This document shows, piece after piece, positions 46,590 to 57,690 of a DNA stretch of 64,000 nucleotides. The stretch spans positions 22,155,482 through 22,219,481 of the forward strand of contig OY997589.1 of NCBI GenBank assembly GCA_963921825.1, written 5' to 3'. The stretch is from Erodium maritimum (Eukaryota > Streptophyta > Magnoliopsida > Geraniales > Geraniaceae). Under the pieces are notes generated by a model, which did no database searches, had not been told where the DNA came from, and worked only from the letters and a program-made list of their open reading frames with translations. How positions within the stretch are numbered: position 1 is the first letter of the stretch; every line of letters starts with the position of its first letter. Position numbers and translations under genes: made by a program.

Positions 46590-49500
46590 GTTAGAAAAAA
46601 CTCCAGTTTTTTTTAGAGAGAGAAGCTCTCGCTTCTCTCTACTCCAAACCCTAGCCGCGCCGCCCCCCTTCTCTCGCCGAGTATCGGTTCCCGGCGGTGG
46701 CCATGGCTTCCGGCCATGGTCATCTTCGGGTTCCTCTCCTCCGTCTCCCCTCCTTGCTTTCTAGCTTCGGAGCCCCTCCTTTCCGCTTCTACCCTCACCT
46801 TTTTTCGTGTTTCTGCCCCTTCTCCGCGTCTACAACCGGCCTGGTTTGTAGATCTGGAAGTGGGAAGCCTTCGTCTTCATTATTGGAGATGTTGGCTCCA
46901 AATCTACACCATTTGGGTCGGTGGCGTCACTTTTCTCTCTTAACCCTTGTTCTCTACCCCCTCTTCCTCTGTGGTTGTCTTCCTTCTTCGATGACTCGGT
47001 GGTACTTCTCCTTCGACAGCAGATGTCCCAGATTTGTGTGGGCGTTTTTCTACCTCTGGGTAGATGACGTGTTTTTGGGCTTCGCTCGCCATCTTTGCTC
47101 CTTGCCTTCCCCGGTCGTCGACTACTTGCGGTGGGGTGCTCTGCTTCGGTTCCGTTCCCTCCGCCTTTGTTCTCGGGTGATTCCGAGCCTCGTCAGCGTG
47201 CGAGGGGTTTTGGTCTTGTGTGTGGCCTTGTGGTGGAGTTTTTGGAGTTCTGGGTGGATTTTCTTCTCTTCGGGTCGTCAGATCTGTTGTTTGCTGGAGT
47301 GACTTCTCTCCTTCCCTTGCTCATTTCGGTAAGATTTGATCTTCCTCTCTTCATTTTTACTCCTTCTCTATCAGATCTGGGTAATCTTCTCTGTGGAGCT
47401 TAATCTCTCCCCTTTTGGGTCGTCGGTTTGGTGTTGACCGCTACCGGGATCTCGTCGGAGATCTGAGAGTCAACAGATCTGATTTGTCTTCTTCCTCTTG
47501 CCTTTGTTGAATTATTTCAGCCTCCTATTCTTCTATCACTTTTATTCATCCCCTCATCCTCATGTATGTGGATGAGGCCCAATAATAGGTGTTGGCCTTT
47601 ATTGGGTTGTTGCCTAATGGCGTGATGAAGTCCGGTGAGTAGAGGTTCAGAAGGCTTGAATTGAACTATAAGGGTGAGGGGTAGATGTCCTGTTAATTTC
47701 TTTTAAGGGTTCCGGGTAATGTGTCATGCCCCAATTTCAGTAAACCGAACTCAAGACGCGACCGTTTAAAAATATTTCACATTTGAAACCTTTTACCTAA
47801 ATCACTTTAAAAACACCAGTTGTTCCTAAAAAATAATCATTTACAACTTAAAGGTACGTCCCAACAAATGGACAAAATGCAAGGTATACGTCGCTAGACT
47901 CAAAAGTAAACCCAGAATCTCGCTCCTAGCTCTTCAAACTTCGGAAGGTCACCTAGTCCAACCTGCGACCGGTACCTGTAGGAAAAGCAGCTAGGGGTGA
48001 GCGTTCGCTCACCACCACAGATAACAGACTGACTATGGCATAATTAGCAGACAATGCCGGTAACACCAACAACCAACTCAACCCCGGGGATCACTATCCC
48101 CAAACTCAAGTAACCCGACCGACACCCACACACTGATACTTTCCTCAGCCGACTCAACACTCGGACACGTAAGGTAGACCCGACACAACGATCGACGACC
48201 TCCTCCAAAGACACGATAGACCACCACGCAACACCTAAGATCACAAAGGATCGCACACCAAACAAGATCACAAAGGATCGCACTCCTGTCAGCTGCTCAG
48301 TGCCGGGTGCTAACCGGTTGGGCTCGAGCCTGCCCCACGCGTTTTGCCGATCCCTGTCAAGCTCCAGGCGGTCGACATGTTGGCGATATATACAACGCTG
48401 CTTTTCCGATAGCTAGTCGGAAGGGGAGCTGCCCTCTCATCGCCTAAAAACGCTCACAACCTCCCGAAACTCGAACTCGGTCAGGCTAGCCAAAGAACGC
48501 TCGCAACTTCCCGAGACTTGAACTCGGTCAAGCCAGCCAAAGAACGCTCGCAACCTCCCGAGACTCGAACTCGGTCAGGCCAGCCAAGAACGCTCGCAAC
48601 TTACCGATCCCTGTCAGGTAAGCCAGCCAAATTCCACACCACTTCCCGACACGAAGTCGGGTCACTAACCTCGGGCAAACACAATCACAATCACAAGAAA
48701 AATTCAACAAACATCAACAAGACCAGTTCAACACTCCACAGGCACTCATGGCCACCCAAGACACCAACGGTAAAACACGGACTCAACAACCCCACGGGCA
48801 CTCACGGCCTCCCAAGACACACCAACCATAACTCACGGGCTCAACAACCCCACGGGCACTCACGGCCTCCCAAGACACACCAACCATAACTCACGGGCTC
48901 AACAACCCCACGGCCACTCATGGCCACCCAAGATACACCAACCATAACTCACGGGCTCAACAACCCCACGGGCACTCACGGCCTCTCAAGACACACCAAC
49001 CATAACTCACGGCTCAACAACCCCACGGGCACTCATGGCCACCCAAGATACATCGACAGTAACGACACGGGTTCAACAACCCCACGGGCACTCATGGCCT
49101 CTCAAGACACACCAGCAATAAAGACACGGGTTCGACAACCCCACATGCACTCATGGCCACCCAAGACACAAGAGTAAAGTACGGGCTCTCATGGCCACCC
49201 AAAACACAACAGTAAAGTACGGGCTCTCATGGCCACCCAAGACACAACAGTGAAGTACGGGCTCTCATGGCCACCCAAGACACAACATACACAATCAACC
49301 TCCGGCATAACCAATGCCTCTAACAGTCCTAATATCAACAGTTTAACAAACAACCTCCGGGCATGGTCATATGCCTCCAGTACTCCTAATCTCGATAAGT
49401 TCGCAATCAACCTCCGGGCATGGTCATATGCCTCCAGTAATTCTAATAACGCTAAGTTCTCTGCTCCTACGACACTACTAAGTGTCACATGAATTTTCAA

Positions 49501-51577
49501 TATTCGCTACGTTCCCGTATCATGCCTTTCTAATATTTGATAACCCACTTAACCCACGACACCCCAGTGTCACATGCATTTCTACTGTTAACTTTCCCTA
49601 GTTAGGGCCGAGATCCGGCTACTTTTCCCTACCTCGTATGCTTTCTCCAAAAGCGCACAATTAAGCTCCGGCGTGATCTCGGTCACTCGCCTAGCTTTCC
49701 CTTTTCTCGGTCTGCAGCACGATCTAACAAGAACACAATTTTAAACGCTTTTAAGCTTGCAGGCATAAACTGAATTTTAATAAAACCGACGCCCAAAAGT
49801 AACCCCGACAATGTCGATCACTCCCAAACTCCCAAATTACTCGACATTGTCGATATTGGACCCAGAAAGGCCCGATTCGCCCGACATGGCGAATCTGCCC
49901 GGGTTTTGGAAACGCCCTTCCGGGGCTCCGAAAATTCCTGTTTTCATTTCTACGGTCTTAGAATAATTCAAGGGTTCCTAGGCACTCGACGGAATCGAAT
50001 TCCGACTTCCGAGTCATTTAATTAACGTTTAAAGTTTCTAAACCCGTCAATTACAACTTTCACAATTTAATTCCAAATTTCGATTCGGTTGTGGATAAAT
50101 GGTCCGGGGAACGTTCTAAACCACCCGAATACAAAAACCCGATACCCGAGCATGTGGGCCCCACATTGCCATAATGGGAAAATTCCCTTTTCTCCCCAAA
50201 ACGTTCCTAACGAACTCCAAACCTCAACCATTCATCTTGAAACCAAACTTAAACAAAACCCAACCTTAATCATCCCGTAGAGAATGACGATGGGAGCTCG
50301 ATTCTTCAACCGTTGAGACGATCCGTCGGTCGGATTGTCGGGAAATCACAAAACTCCAACACTTTCTCTCTTTTTTCTCTCTTCTCTTCTCTCTCTCCAC
50401 TTTCTCTCTCTACTTCTCTCATTTTCTTCTAAATGGCCGAGACCTCATGTTGTCTTCCTTTTGTTTTAATTTAAAAAGTAATAAAATAATACTTAAAAAG
50501 CAAACTAACCCTCAAGTAGTCAAGTCTTGTTTTGTCCAATAAACATAACACCACCACATTGGTGACATGTGGAAAGTGGGTCCCATCCCTTTTTGGAAAA
50601 TATCTTCTAGATATTTTCCAATCAGATTCGCGAAATTCGGACGTTTCGGGCCCCGAACGGGCACTTTTTCCAAGAGATTACGAAACTTCACGGGCTACAA
50701 GGAAACGGCTCAACTAAGACCGCTGCGACGACGGCTAAGCTTTTTGGATCCAAAACGGACCTCGAATGGACCAAAACGTCGCTCGGTTGACTTTTCCAGC
50801 GAAAAGTCAACATTTTCCAAATTAATCAGAAAGTTGCCCTGAGTCCCCGGAACTCACTTTGGTCGATATCGGGTTCAACTTAAGTCCGGTATGACCCTCA
50901 GGGTCAATTTTAGGTTCAATTCAGTGTTCGCCTAAAAACTTTAAATTTTCCTGTTTTTCGCAGATTTGACTGGCGTTGACTGGAAGTGGTTATTACATAA
51001 TGGGTTGGTGTATTGTGGAGAAAGTTTGATCACGGTTTGGGGAGGAGGTTTGGAAGAGGAAGTATCTTTGTGGTCATGCATAGGTGGAGTGCTCGGTTCT
51101 GTCTCGGCTGTCTTCGGCGCTGGCTCTCTCTTGGTTGGTTCGTGGTTTGGTTCGGCCGGTGGTGGTCGGACTCGTTTGAGGGGTGCGGTGTCGAAAGGTG
51201 AGCTGTTTCCGGTTCGGTGCGCGTTTGACTTGCGTGGGGATCGACTTTGGGTATTCCTTCGGTGTTTTGTTATCGGGCTTATTGTTGGTTATTTTTACGT
51301 TTCAAGACCTTTGTTGTATTACCCCCTTGTTGGGTTTTGTTTTGTTCTGTTTGGCACTGGTTCTGTTGTAATACCCCTCATTGGGTAGTGTCTTGTTTAT
51401 GTTTGTTCTTAATTTTAGGTTATTTGGGTTCATAGACCAGGTTTGTAGGGTTGGTTGTATCTGTTTTGAGGTGCTATAAACATGCTCTGGTTTGTCTCTT
51501 GAGAGGTCTCCCCTTGTCCATGTTTTCGATTTGAAAACATGGTTTTATAAAACAAAAAACTTGCTGATCAAAAATAA
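46590..51577 (+). mobile_element. Short LINE-like retroposon (about 1.7 kb), split by solo LTR1
   Basis: The start is GTTAGAAAAAACTC with a GA/CT-rich leader, followed by a GC-rich zone (ACCCTAGCCGCGCCGCC), TG-rich sequence at 51003-51540 and an A-rich end (TTGCTGATCAAAAATAAA). AAGTTATCAAGC flanks it at 46578-46589 and 51578-51589, a 12-bp target duplication. The solo LTR1 at 47722-50997 interrupts it. The longest frame (46703-47302, 200 residues) is rich in Ser, Phe, Leu and Trp and has no domain I recognise. The 3' end resembles plant L1 tails. The layout is the same as in the element at 31223-35843, so both may belong to one non-autonomous class. Confidence 0.65.
47722..50997 (-). repeat. 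Solo LTR1, TSD TAATG
   Basis: This 3,276-bp LTR has plus-strand ends TGTCATGCCCC and GGTTATTACA, with TAATG at 47717-47721 and 50998-51002. It holds repeats built on AACGCTCGCAAC (48440-48620) and CCCCACGGGCACTCACGGCC (48730-49270), the CGACAATGTCG inverted repeat (about 49805-49855), a hairpin at 50595-50619 and the hairpin/acceptor block at about 47976-48014. No internal region remains. Confidence 0.95.
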
Positions 51578-51589
51578 AAGTTATCAAGC

Positions 51590-52550
51590 CATTATTTTGA
51601 CAATCTAACCCCACAGCTTTGTCTCATTTTTTGTGTGAAAGTAATTAAACTATTGAAGTGATGTCGGGACCATTTTGAGAAAGGTTTAACAAGATTGGTC
51701 ATTTTCAAGGCTGTGTGGGACAGCAACATGACCTCGTTACAAGTTATGATTATTTTCTTTTTGATGCACAATGACCATTTAGGGCTTCGGAGTTTTTTTG
51801 AAAGATAAATTGCTTAAACAACATCACATACTGCATGCATAATAATTTGTGATTATGAAATCAGTGCTTTCATTTTTTTCACGAGCTTGCATTCTTTTCA
51901 CAAGCTTGCATTTTTTTTTTCACATACAACTAAAAAAAGGTATCAAAAGGCTTGGAAAAAAAGGTAACGAGGTATCATTGCTAGATCTGAGGTTGAAGGG
52001 GATTTTGTTACAAATTGCTTATATAAATTGCTTTTATGAAAAAAAAAGGATCCAGACCAACAAATTGCTTAAACAACATCATATACTGCATGTATGTAGT
52101 AAAAAAAAGGTATCATAGCCTTTTGATACCTTTTCACGAGCTTGCATTTTTTTCACATACAACTAAAAAAGCTCTCTAGCTCTACAGTAGAGTTACTGTA
52201 CCATCTTCAAACTCATACAACAGTCTGCTTCAAGATCTTCAAGGAACAGTACCTGATGAAGAACCGTTGAGGAACATCAATGCTCTTCAACTGATCTGGG
52301 AGTTTAGCCTTCAGTGTAGTGTCCAAGATGATCTACTACAAATCATCGGACCATCGTAGCTGCACCTCCTGTTTCTCTACTCTTGCTCTGGATCCTCAAC
52401 TCTAGCTCAACTTGAAGGTTACTTGCTGTGGATTATCTCTGTTTCTGCATTTCTTCAACTGGTTTATGCAACAAAAGCTTCTCTGATTCTATAACCACTA
52501 TAACATCATGGAAGGACCCTCTGGAGTAGCTCTTTCAGTCTAAGAACAGA
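51590..52550 (+). other. LINE 5' region or flank with a 255-bp direct repeat
   Basis: There is no convincing frame. TTGCTTAAACAACATCACAT (from about 51810) recurs from about 52065, and CACGAGCTTGCATT...CACATACAACTAAAAAA occurs near 51880-51935 and 52135-52170, so a unit of about 255 bp is directly repeated. The words GGTATCAAAAGGCTTGG at 51939 and 52640 link this stretch with LINE ORF1. It is probably LINE 5'-UTR with a duplicated segment, but I cannot fix the LINE start. 52171-52550 has leader-like sequence without repeats. Confidence 0.4.
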
Positions 52551-52998
52551 GTGGATCACTTGAGTTTCAACATGGAAGGTACTCTAAATCTCTTGTATCT
52601 ATCCAGCCCCCATCTACAAGCACATTCCCCCTCAGAAAAGGTATCAAAAGGCTTGGAAAAAAAGAAAAGAGCACACTCTATCTCCTCTTCGGACAAGACC
52701 CAACAATATTCTCCAGGAGGAAAATCCAAATGGTTAGATGGTCAGAAAATGTTCTATGATAAGTATTTTCAACCTCTAAACTCTGACACTGATCAAACAC
52801 CAATCATGGAGGAAAAGGGAAGGAAGCAATTTAGAGAGGAAGATGGAACTGAAGGAAGAAAGAATAAGCTCAAATCTGCACTAGTAGATGGTAATAACCA
52901 GCATCTAGAATCCTCCTCAATGGGATATCCTCCACCTGGTTTTGAAAATGTACAACCAATTCCTCCACACCGGAATGGGAAAAGGATCCAAAACTATC
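52551..52998 (+). pseudogene. LINE ORF1, N-terminal part
   Basis: This open frame reads in part MEGTLNLLYLSSPHLQAHS, SKGLEKKKRAHSISSSDKTQ and SSMGYPPPGFENVQPIPPHR. It is hydrophilic, as ORF1 N-termini of plant L1 elements are. It runs into a solo LTR at 52999. Beyond the LTR and its target copy (CTATC) the same frame continues at 55682, so this is one gene split by an insertion. Confidence 0.65.
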
Positions 52999-55676
52999 TA
53001 TCATGCCCCAAATCCGGTTTTGACCGGACTCGAGACGTGAACTAAAACAATAACAATTTTACTCAAAATAAAGCCAACAAGTCTCAATCTCAAATTTTTA
53101 AAACTTTAAACACTATGCGAGTCACAGCTCAAAAAAACCAACGGTAAAACAGTTCAAATAAAACGGTACGTCTCTAGACTATCTAGCCTAGGACCCTCGT
53201 AGCTCCCAAGCGTCGAGCATCCGGCTAGTACACTTCCCGCTTAGAACCTGAAAAACAACAAGGTAAGGGGTGAGCTTTCGCTCAGTAGGAAAAGTAGTTA
53301 AGGTTATAAGCAAGCGCTCACCACCACGGGTAACCGTCCAATTAGGGCATACTAGTACAGCACACAACTAATTTCTAATGGAACTCGGAACCACCACCCT
53401 CAACTCAAGACCAACCCATGCTCACAACCACCCAAACAACACAACTATTAACAGTCAAACTAACCACGAGACGCTCTCAAATAGTCATACCAGAATCTCT
53501 AACGGCCTAAATCTCTTTCCCGGAACTCCTTCGGGCAAAGGATGGATAAAACAGGGTGAGACAGCTTCCCCGGAACTCCTTCGGGCGAAGCAAAAGATAG
53601 AAGAAAACGGCTTTCCCGGAACTCCTTCGGGCAAAGCAAAGGTGAAACAAGGTGAAACTACTTCCCCGGAACTCCTTCGGCCGAAGCAAAGGTGAGACAA
53701 CTTTCTCGGAACTCCTTCGGGCAAAGCGTCAAATAATAAAACAAAAGTCCTAATTAAACACGACTTACCCAGCCCTAAAACCTTACCACAATCAGTCACG
53801 TCGGTCTATCACTCACCCGACCATCACAGAACCAAGGGTTTCACATCAACACAACCACGGCACACTCGCCCATACATGTCAACATCAAGCTCAACGGATA
53901 TACTAATCTTGTCTATTATCCCTAACGACAACGACTCACACGGCAGGCATATCAAACAACAACAGGTAATTCAATCAACCACGCAACCTACGGCTCGACA
54001 CGGCCGATCTACCAGTACAACAATTCCCAAGACAGAAACGTAAATGTTCGTAGTTCAATCGACTACGCTAGTTGTTCTCATCCTACATGTTACTACGACT
54101 TATCCGGTTATTATCTGATATAAACGTCTTTCCAGTTTTATTAATCCTAGCATGCATACTAGTAACTTTCCACAATTAAATCGGTATCCGCTACTTCCCT
54201 ACCTCAACCAACGTACAACCGCTACGTCTCCTAGCTGCTGACGTCCTGGCTCGCTACCTCCGGTCTTCTCTTCAATCGAAGCCGGACTCTACTTTACACA
54301 GAAAGCTACAATTAAAACAGGTTTCACAAATGATTTAAAAAGGTACAACGGTGTCGATTTAAATTCAAAAGTTATCTTTTAGACTCGAGCGGGCTAAAAG
54401 CGGATTAACGAAGAATCGGGTTCGAGCACCCGAGCACCGAAACCGGTGCACGTTTCCCGAGGAACGGTCTCCATGCACAAATATCGAGGCACGGGTTTCG
54501 TGGCACGATTCCCGAGGTGCGTGGTTTCGTAGCACGCATCACGAGGTGACCGATTCACCGTTTCGCTTTTGTCCCGTTCTAGGTCCGGTTTTAATTGTCC
54601 CGTTAGAACGTTCCACAGTTTTAAAAAAACCGTTCAAAATCCAATTTTAATTAAAACTGATCGTTCTGGTTTTGCTTCCTTTTCTGATAAACTTTTCTTA
54701 ATTAATTTGTTCTTCCTCGTTCACATTCATAGATCCAGAATGATCGGGACATAAAAGGAAAGAAGGAAGGAGGGAGCTCGGGTTTTGAGCCCGACCGACC
54801 ACCGGCGATGTCGTTGCCGGCCGAAGCTCCAAGGGTGAGAATCTCACCGGCGAAAAGCAGAGGACGACGGCGGGAAGGGCTGAGCACGGCGGTTCCTCGC
54901 TCGTCTCAGATCCGGACGAGCTCGACCTATCCGTCCCGGATCTGGTGAGCGCGCTGGCGAGGGTTTGGCGACGCGGGGTTGAAGGCGGCGGTGGTGGTGG
55001 TCGGAGACGAAGCGGGGGGGGGGGGGCTCGGTGGCTCCTTCCTCGCTGGCAAGTCTGAAACCCACACAGAGTGGCGGAAGCTCGGGACGGGGGATGGGGA
55101 GGCGAGCTCGATGCCGGAGAACTGAGCCGGAGAGGGAAGGTCGGCGGAGGCGTTGAGACTGGACGGAGAGGCGAGAGGGGCGGTGGCGACGCGGGTTTTA
55201 GTTGAACGGAGAGGAGGGACGACGGAGAGGGAACGAAGACGGCGGACGGGATGAAGGAGGGATAGAGAGAGAGAAGAGCGTGGATAGAGAGGATGAAGAA
55301 GGGAGGTTCGGCACTGAGGTAGATGAAGGGTCAAAACCCTAAAATCCTGCTTTTATACCAGACGTTGTGACTGGGCTTGGGCCCAGAACCAAGCCGGGTT
55401 GAACGGGCTTCTGACAGACCTCTGGCCGCACGGCCCAAACGAGAGGAAGAGGGTCCGGGTCGGGTCTTCCTGGCCGGGCCTGCGGGTCTGGTCGGGTCTG
55501 ACCGGCCCAACTTCCCTTTTTTTTTAAACCTTTTTGCTTATTTAAATAAAACTGATTCAAAAATCAATTTCAATTTTTTTTTGGCGAAGAAGAGATTAAA
55601 CCCAAAAACACCCTCGACGTTCCGACCGAACGAAAACTTAGAACTTAAACCGATTAACACCGCAGCGGTCTTCACA
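52999..55676 (-). repeat. Solo LTR (LTR2-related) in LINE ORF1, TSD CTATC
   Basis: This is a 2,678-bp LTR. The left end reads TATCATGCCCC, so the usual terminal TG has changed to TA. The right end is GGTCTTCACA. CTATC lies at 52994-52998 and 55677-55681. It contains a repeat of about 60 bp (53510-53730, CCCCGGAACTCCTTCGGGC), a G homopolymer at about 55015-55026 and a GC-rich promoter zone. The sense strand is minus, judged from the LTR2 primer site and the TATA box. Confidence 0.92.
54927..55334 (-). CDS. 135-aa Pro/Ser-rich frame in the LTR leader, doubtful
   Basis: The frame starts about 20 bp below a TATA-like TATAAAA (near 55349-55356, minus) and reads MTLHLPQCRTSLLHPLYPRS, then Ser/Pro-rich sequence. 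It has no recognised domain. It is so close to the TATA box that its ATG may lie upstream of or at the transcript start. Its position is comparable to the frame at 6095-6763 in LTR3, but the sequence is different. Confidence 0.15.
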   Translation of the reverse strand: MTLHLPQCRTSLLHPLYPRSSLSLSLLHPVRRLRSLSVVPPLRSTKTRVATAPLASPSSLNASADLPSPAQFSGIELASPSPVPSFRHSVWVSDLPARKEPPSPPPPASSPTTTTAAFNPASPNPRQRAHQIRDG

Positions 55677-55681
55677 CTATC

Positions 55682-56083
55682 AAAAGCAAAGAAATGAGAT
55701 TCCAATTCAAAATGACAAGGGGCTTTACGCAGCTTATGTTTGCAACATACCTCTTGGTTTGGACAAAGATTGGCTGGATCACTTTTGGATATGAAACAGG
55801 ATACTGCAAAGCTCAGAAGGCTCATTCTTCAAATAGAAGGGGGAAAAGTTGAGACTTCATTTTCTTCAACAACTTAACAACTCTGGAGGCAACAATTCAT
55901 AAATTTAATGGCTACTATGAAAGAAATTATAAACTCTTTGTAGCAAGAGCTTGGGACAGGAACAAGGGACTTGGGCCAAGGAAGGCAGATGATGATAGGT
56001 CTCATTCCAATTATTTCTCATTTGAAGACTTCAATCATAGAGGCTCTATAGTCACCAAGAATGAAGTGATTCTGAAGCAGGAC
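55682..56083 (+). pseudogene. LINE ORF1, middle fragment
   Basis: It continues the frame cut at 52998 with GLYAAYVCNIPLGLDKDWLD, then meets in-frame stops (TGA near 55790, more after). Further pieces reading KLFVARAWDRNKGLG and SFEDFNHRGSIVTKNEV follow in the same direction. It is interrupted at 56084 by the Athila/Tat-like LTR. Confidence 0.55.
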
Positions 56084-57572
56084 TGATGTGGACGCAAAAT
56101 GCATCGTTTTCGATGTTTTTAAGCCCACATCTTAAGCTTTTCGGTCCCGGGAATAGGTTGTTTAATGCATTTCTTCTACCTTTCGTGCAGTAAGCCCTGA
56201 TTTTAGAGTTTCCAAGTATTCGAAGCAAAACAAGGGTATTTATCAGAATATATGAACCGAGCAGCTGGAGGACAAAAGCCCGAGCCAAGAACTAGCATCT
56301 CCCTTCGGATCCTCACAGCCACACGGACCGTGTGGGAGACCGGGCAGGAACGAGGCCCGTTCCGTGCGGAGAATCGGGCGCTTGGAAGGAAAAAAGAGCA
56401 GAGCTCCCTGTTTTGATACGGAACGTGACCCGGGCCGTATCTCTTAGAGGGCCGGAACGTGATACGGACCGTATCACCTAGAGGGCCGGAACGTGACCAT
56501 TTCCGTGCCACTTAGAGGGCCGGTGTGGGGCGCGTTCCGTGCCACGCTCCGTGCCACGCGTGATCCAGACCTGCGTTTTTCATAAGCCCTATATATACTG
56601 ATTTAAGTTATATTTTTAAGGGTGACGAATTTTGGGAGCAAAAAGAGGAGCTTTGGAGCTAGGGCTTGGAGCTTGAAGGAAGAGGAGTGTGTCTTAGAGC
56701 AAGGATTGAACAATACTTTGGTTTTACATTTCGTATTTGGGTATTGTGTATCAAACTCAATTACATTATGTTTATCTATATGTCTTCTTCATCAATTTGC
56801 TTGTTCTTCTTCTTCATCGTGAGCTAAGCTTCCATTGATCTAGGGCTAAGGGAAGCAATATGAGTAATTGATTCAATGAGTTTGTGATTATGTTGTGCAA
56901 TTTGTGTTTAAGATATTGTTTACATAATTTGGAATTAATGCTTCATCAAACTGGCCATTTGATAGTTGATTAGGTTTTAGCATTCAACAATTGAAAGCTG
57001 AGAGTGACTAAAAGGACTAAGGATTATGTAACTCGGGTTTAAATCTAGTCTCTAATAAAGTTAGGTTAACACGAGTGTAACAGCTATAGGTGTATAAACC
57101 CGAAAGTTAGAGGAGTTCATGAATCATAATGTTGTATGTCTCTTTAGACCTAGATTAGAAGTAACTAGGCGGACAGATTATACTAGGTTCCTAATCGATC
57201 GAAAGATGTTTAGGACCAGTTGAGAGAACTTCCGTTACCTTTAGACTTACCTTATTTGCACATGTAAACACAGACCCCTGCGAGTCAATAGTCATATTGT
57301 GACCCCATCAAAAGTCCTAGATCGCCTTTTTCCCTGAATTTCACAAACACTTGAATTTTGTTCTTATTTTATTTTAATTTGTCTTACAACTTGTTATTTA
57401 GAATTTTCAAAACAAAACCAACCACTTTCAGAAACAGATTAATAACAGATTATAAATCGAGTGACTGCATTACTGCTCTCTTGGGTACGATAACAAAACT
57501 TGAACCGAAATACTACTTGACGGACCGGTGCGCTTGCCGCGCCCTTTTTGTGGGTTAATTCTCAGGGCGTCA
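56084..57572 (+). repeat. Athila/Tat-like 5' LTR
   Basis: This LTR of about 1.49 kb starts TGATGTGG and ends GGGCGTCA. U3 holds palindromic words (CACACGGACCGTGTG about 56321-56335, GATACGGACCGTATC about 56461-56476) and repeats of AGAGGGCCGGAACGTGA. A TATATATA lies at 56590-56597. Downstream is an AT-rich leader to the primer site. Confidence 0.72.
56590..56597 (+). promoter_or_regulatory. TATA box of the Athila/Tat-like LTR
   Basis: CCCTATATATACTG is a good TATA match about 505 bp inside the LTR, after the palindromic U3 repeats. It would start transcription near 56620-56630. Confidence 0.6.
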
Positions 57573-57578
57573 AGTTAA

Positions 57579-57594
57579 TGGCGCCGTTGCCGGG
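57579..57594 (+). other. Athila/Tat primer-binding site
   Basis: TGGCGCCGTTGCCGGG lies six bases after the LTR end. This is the typical primer-site word of Athila and Tat/Ogre-like elements. Confidence 0.88.
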
Positions 57595-57690
57595 AAGCAA
57601 CTAAAGCAACACTTATATTTTAATTTGTGTTGAGACTGTTTCATTTTTTCGTATATATATTTTCAGTTAATTCACTGCAACATAAATTTT

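Noticed and set aside
46703..47302. Host gene with a 200-residue product
   Set aside because: It lies within the short retroposon defined by its target duplication, has no known domain, and an odd Phe/Trp/Ser-rich composition of non-coding pyrimidine-rich sequence.
53378..53799. Frames of about 105 residues on both strands with repeated GTPSGK / ARRSSGK
   Set aside because: Both strands are open over the same 60-bp LTR repeat, so the frames follow the period and are not evidence of a gene.
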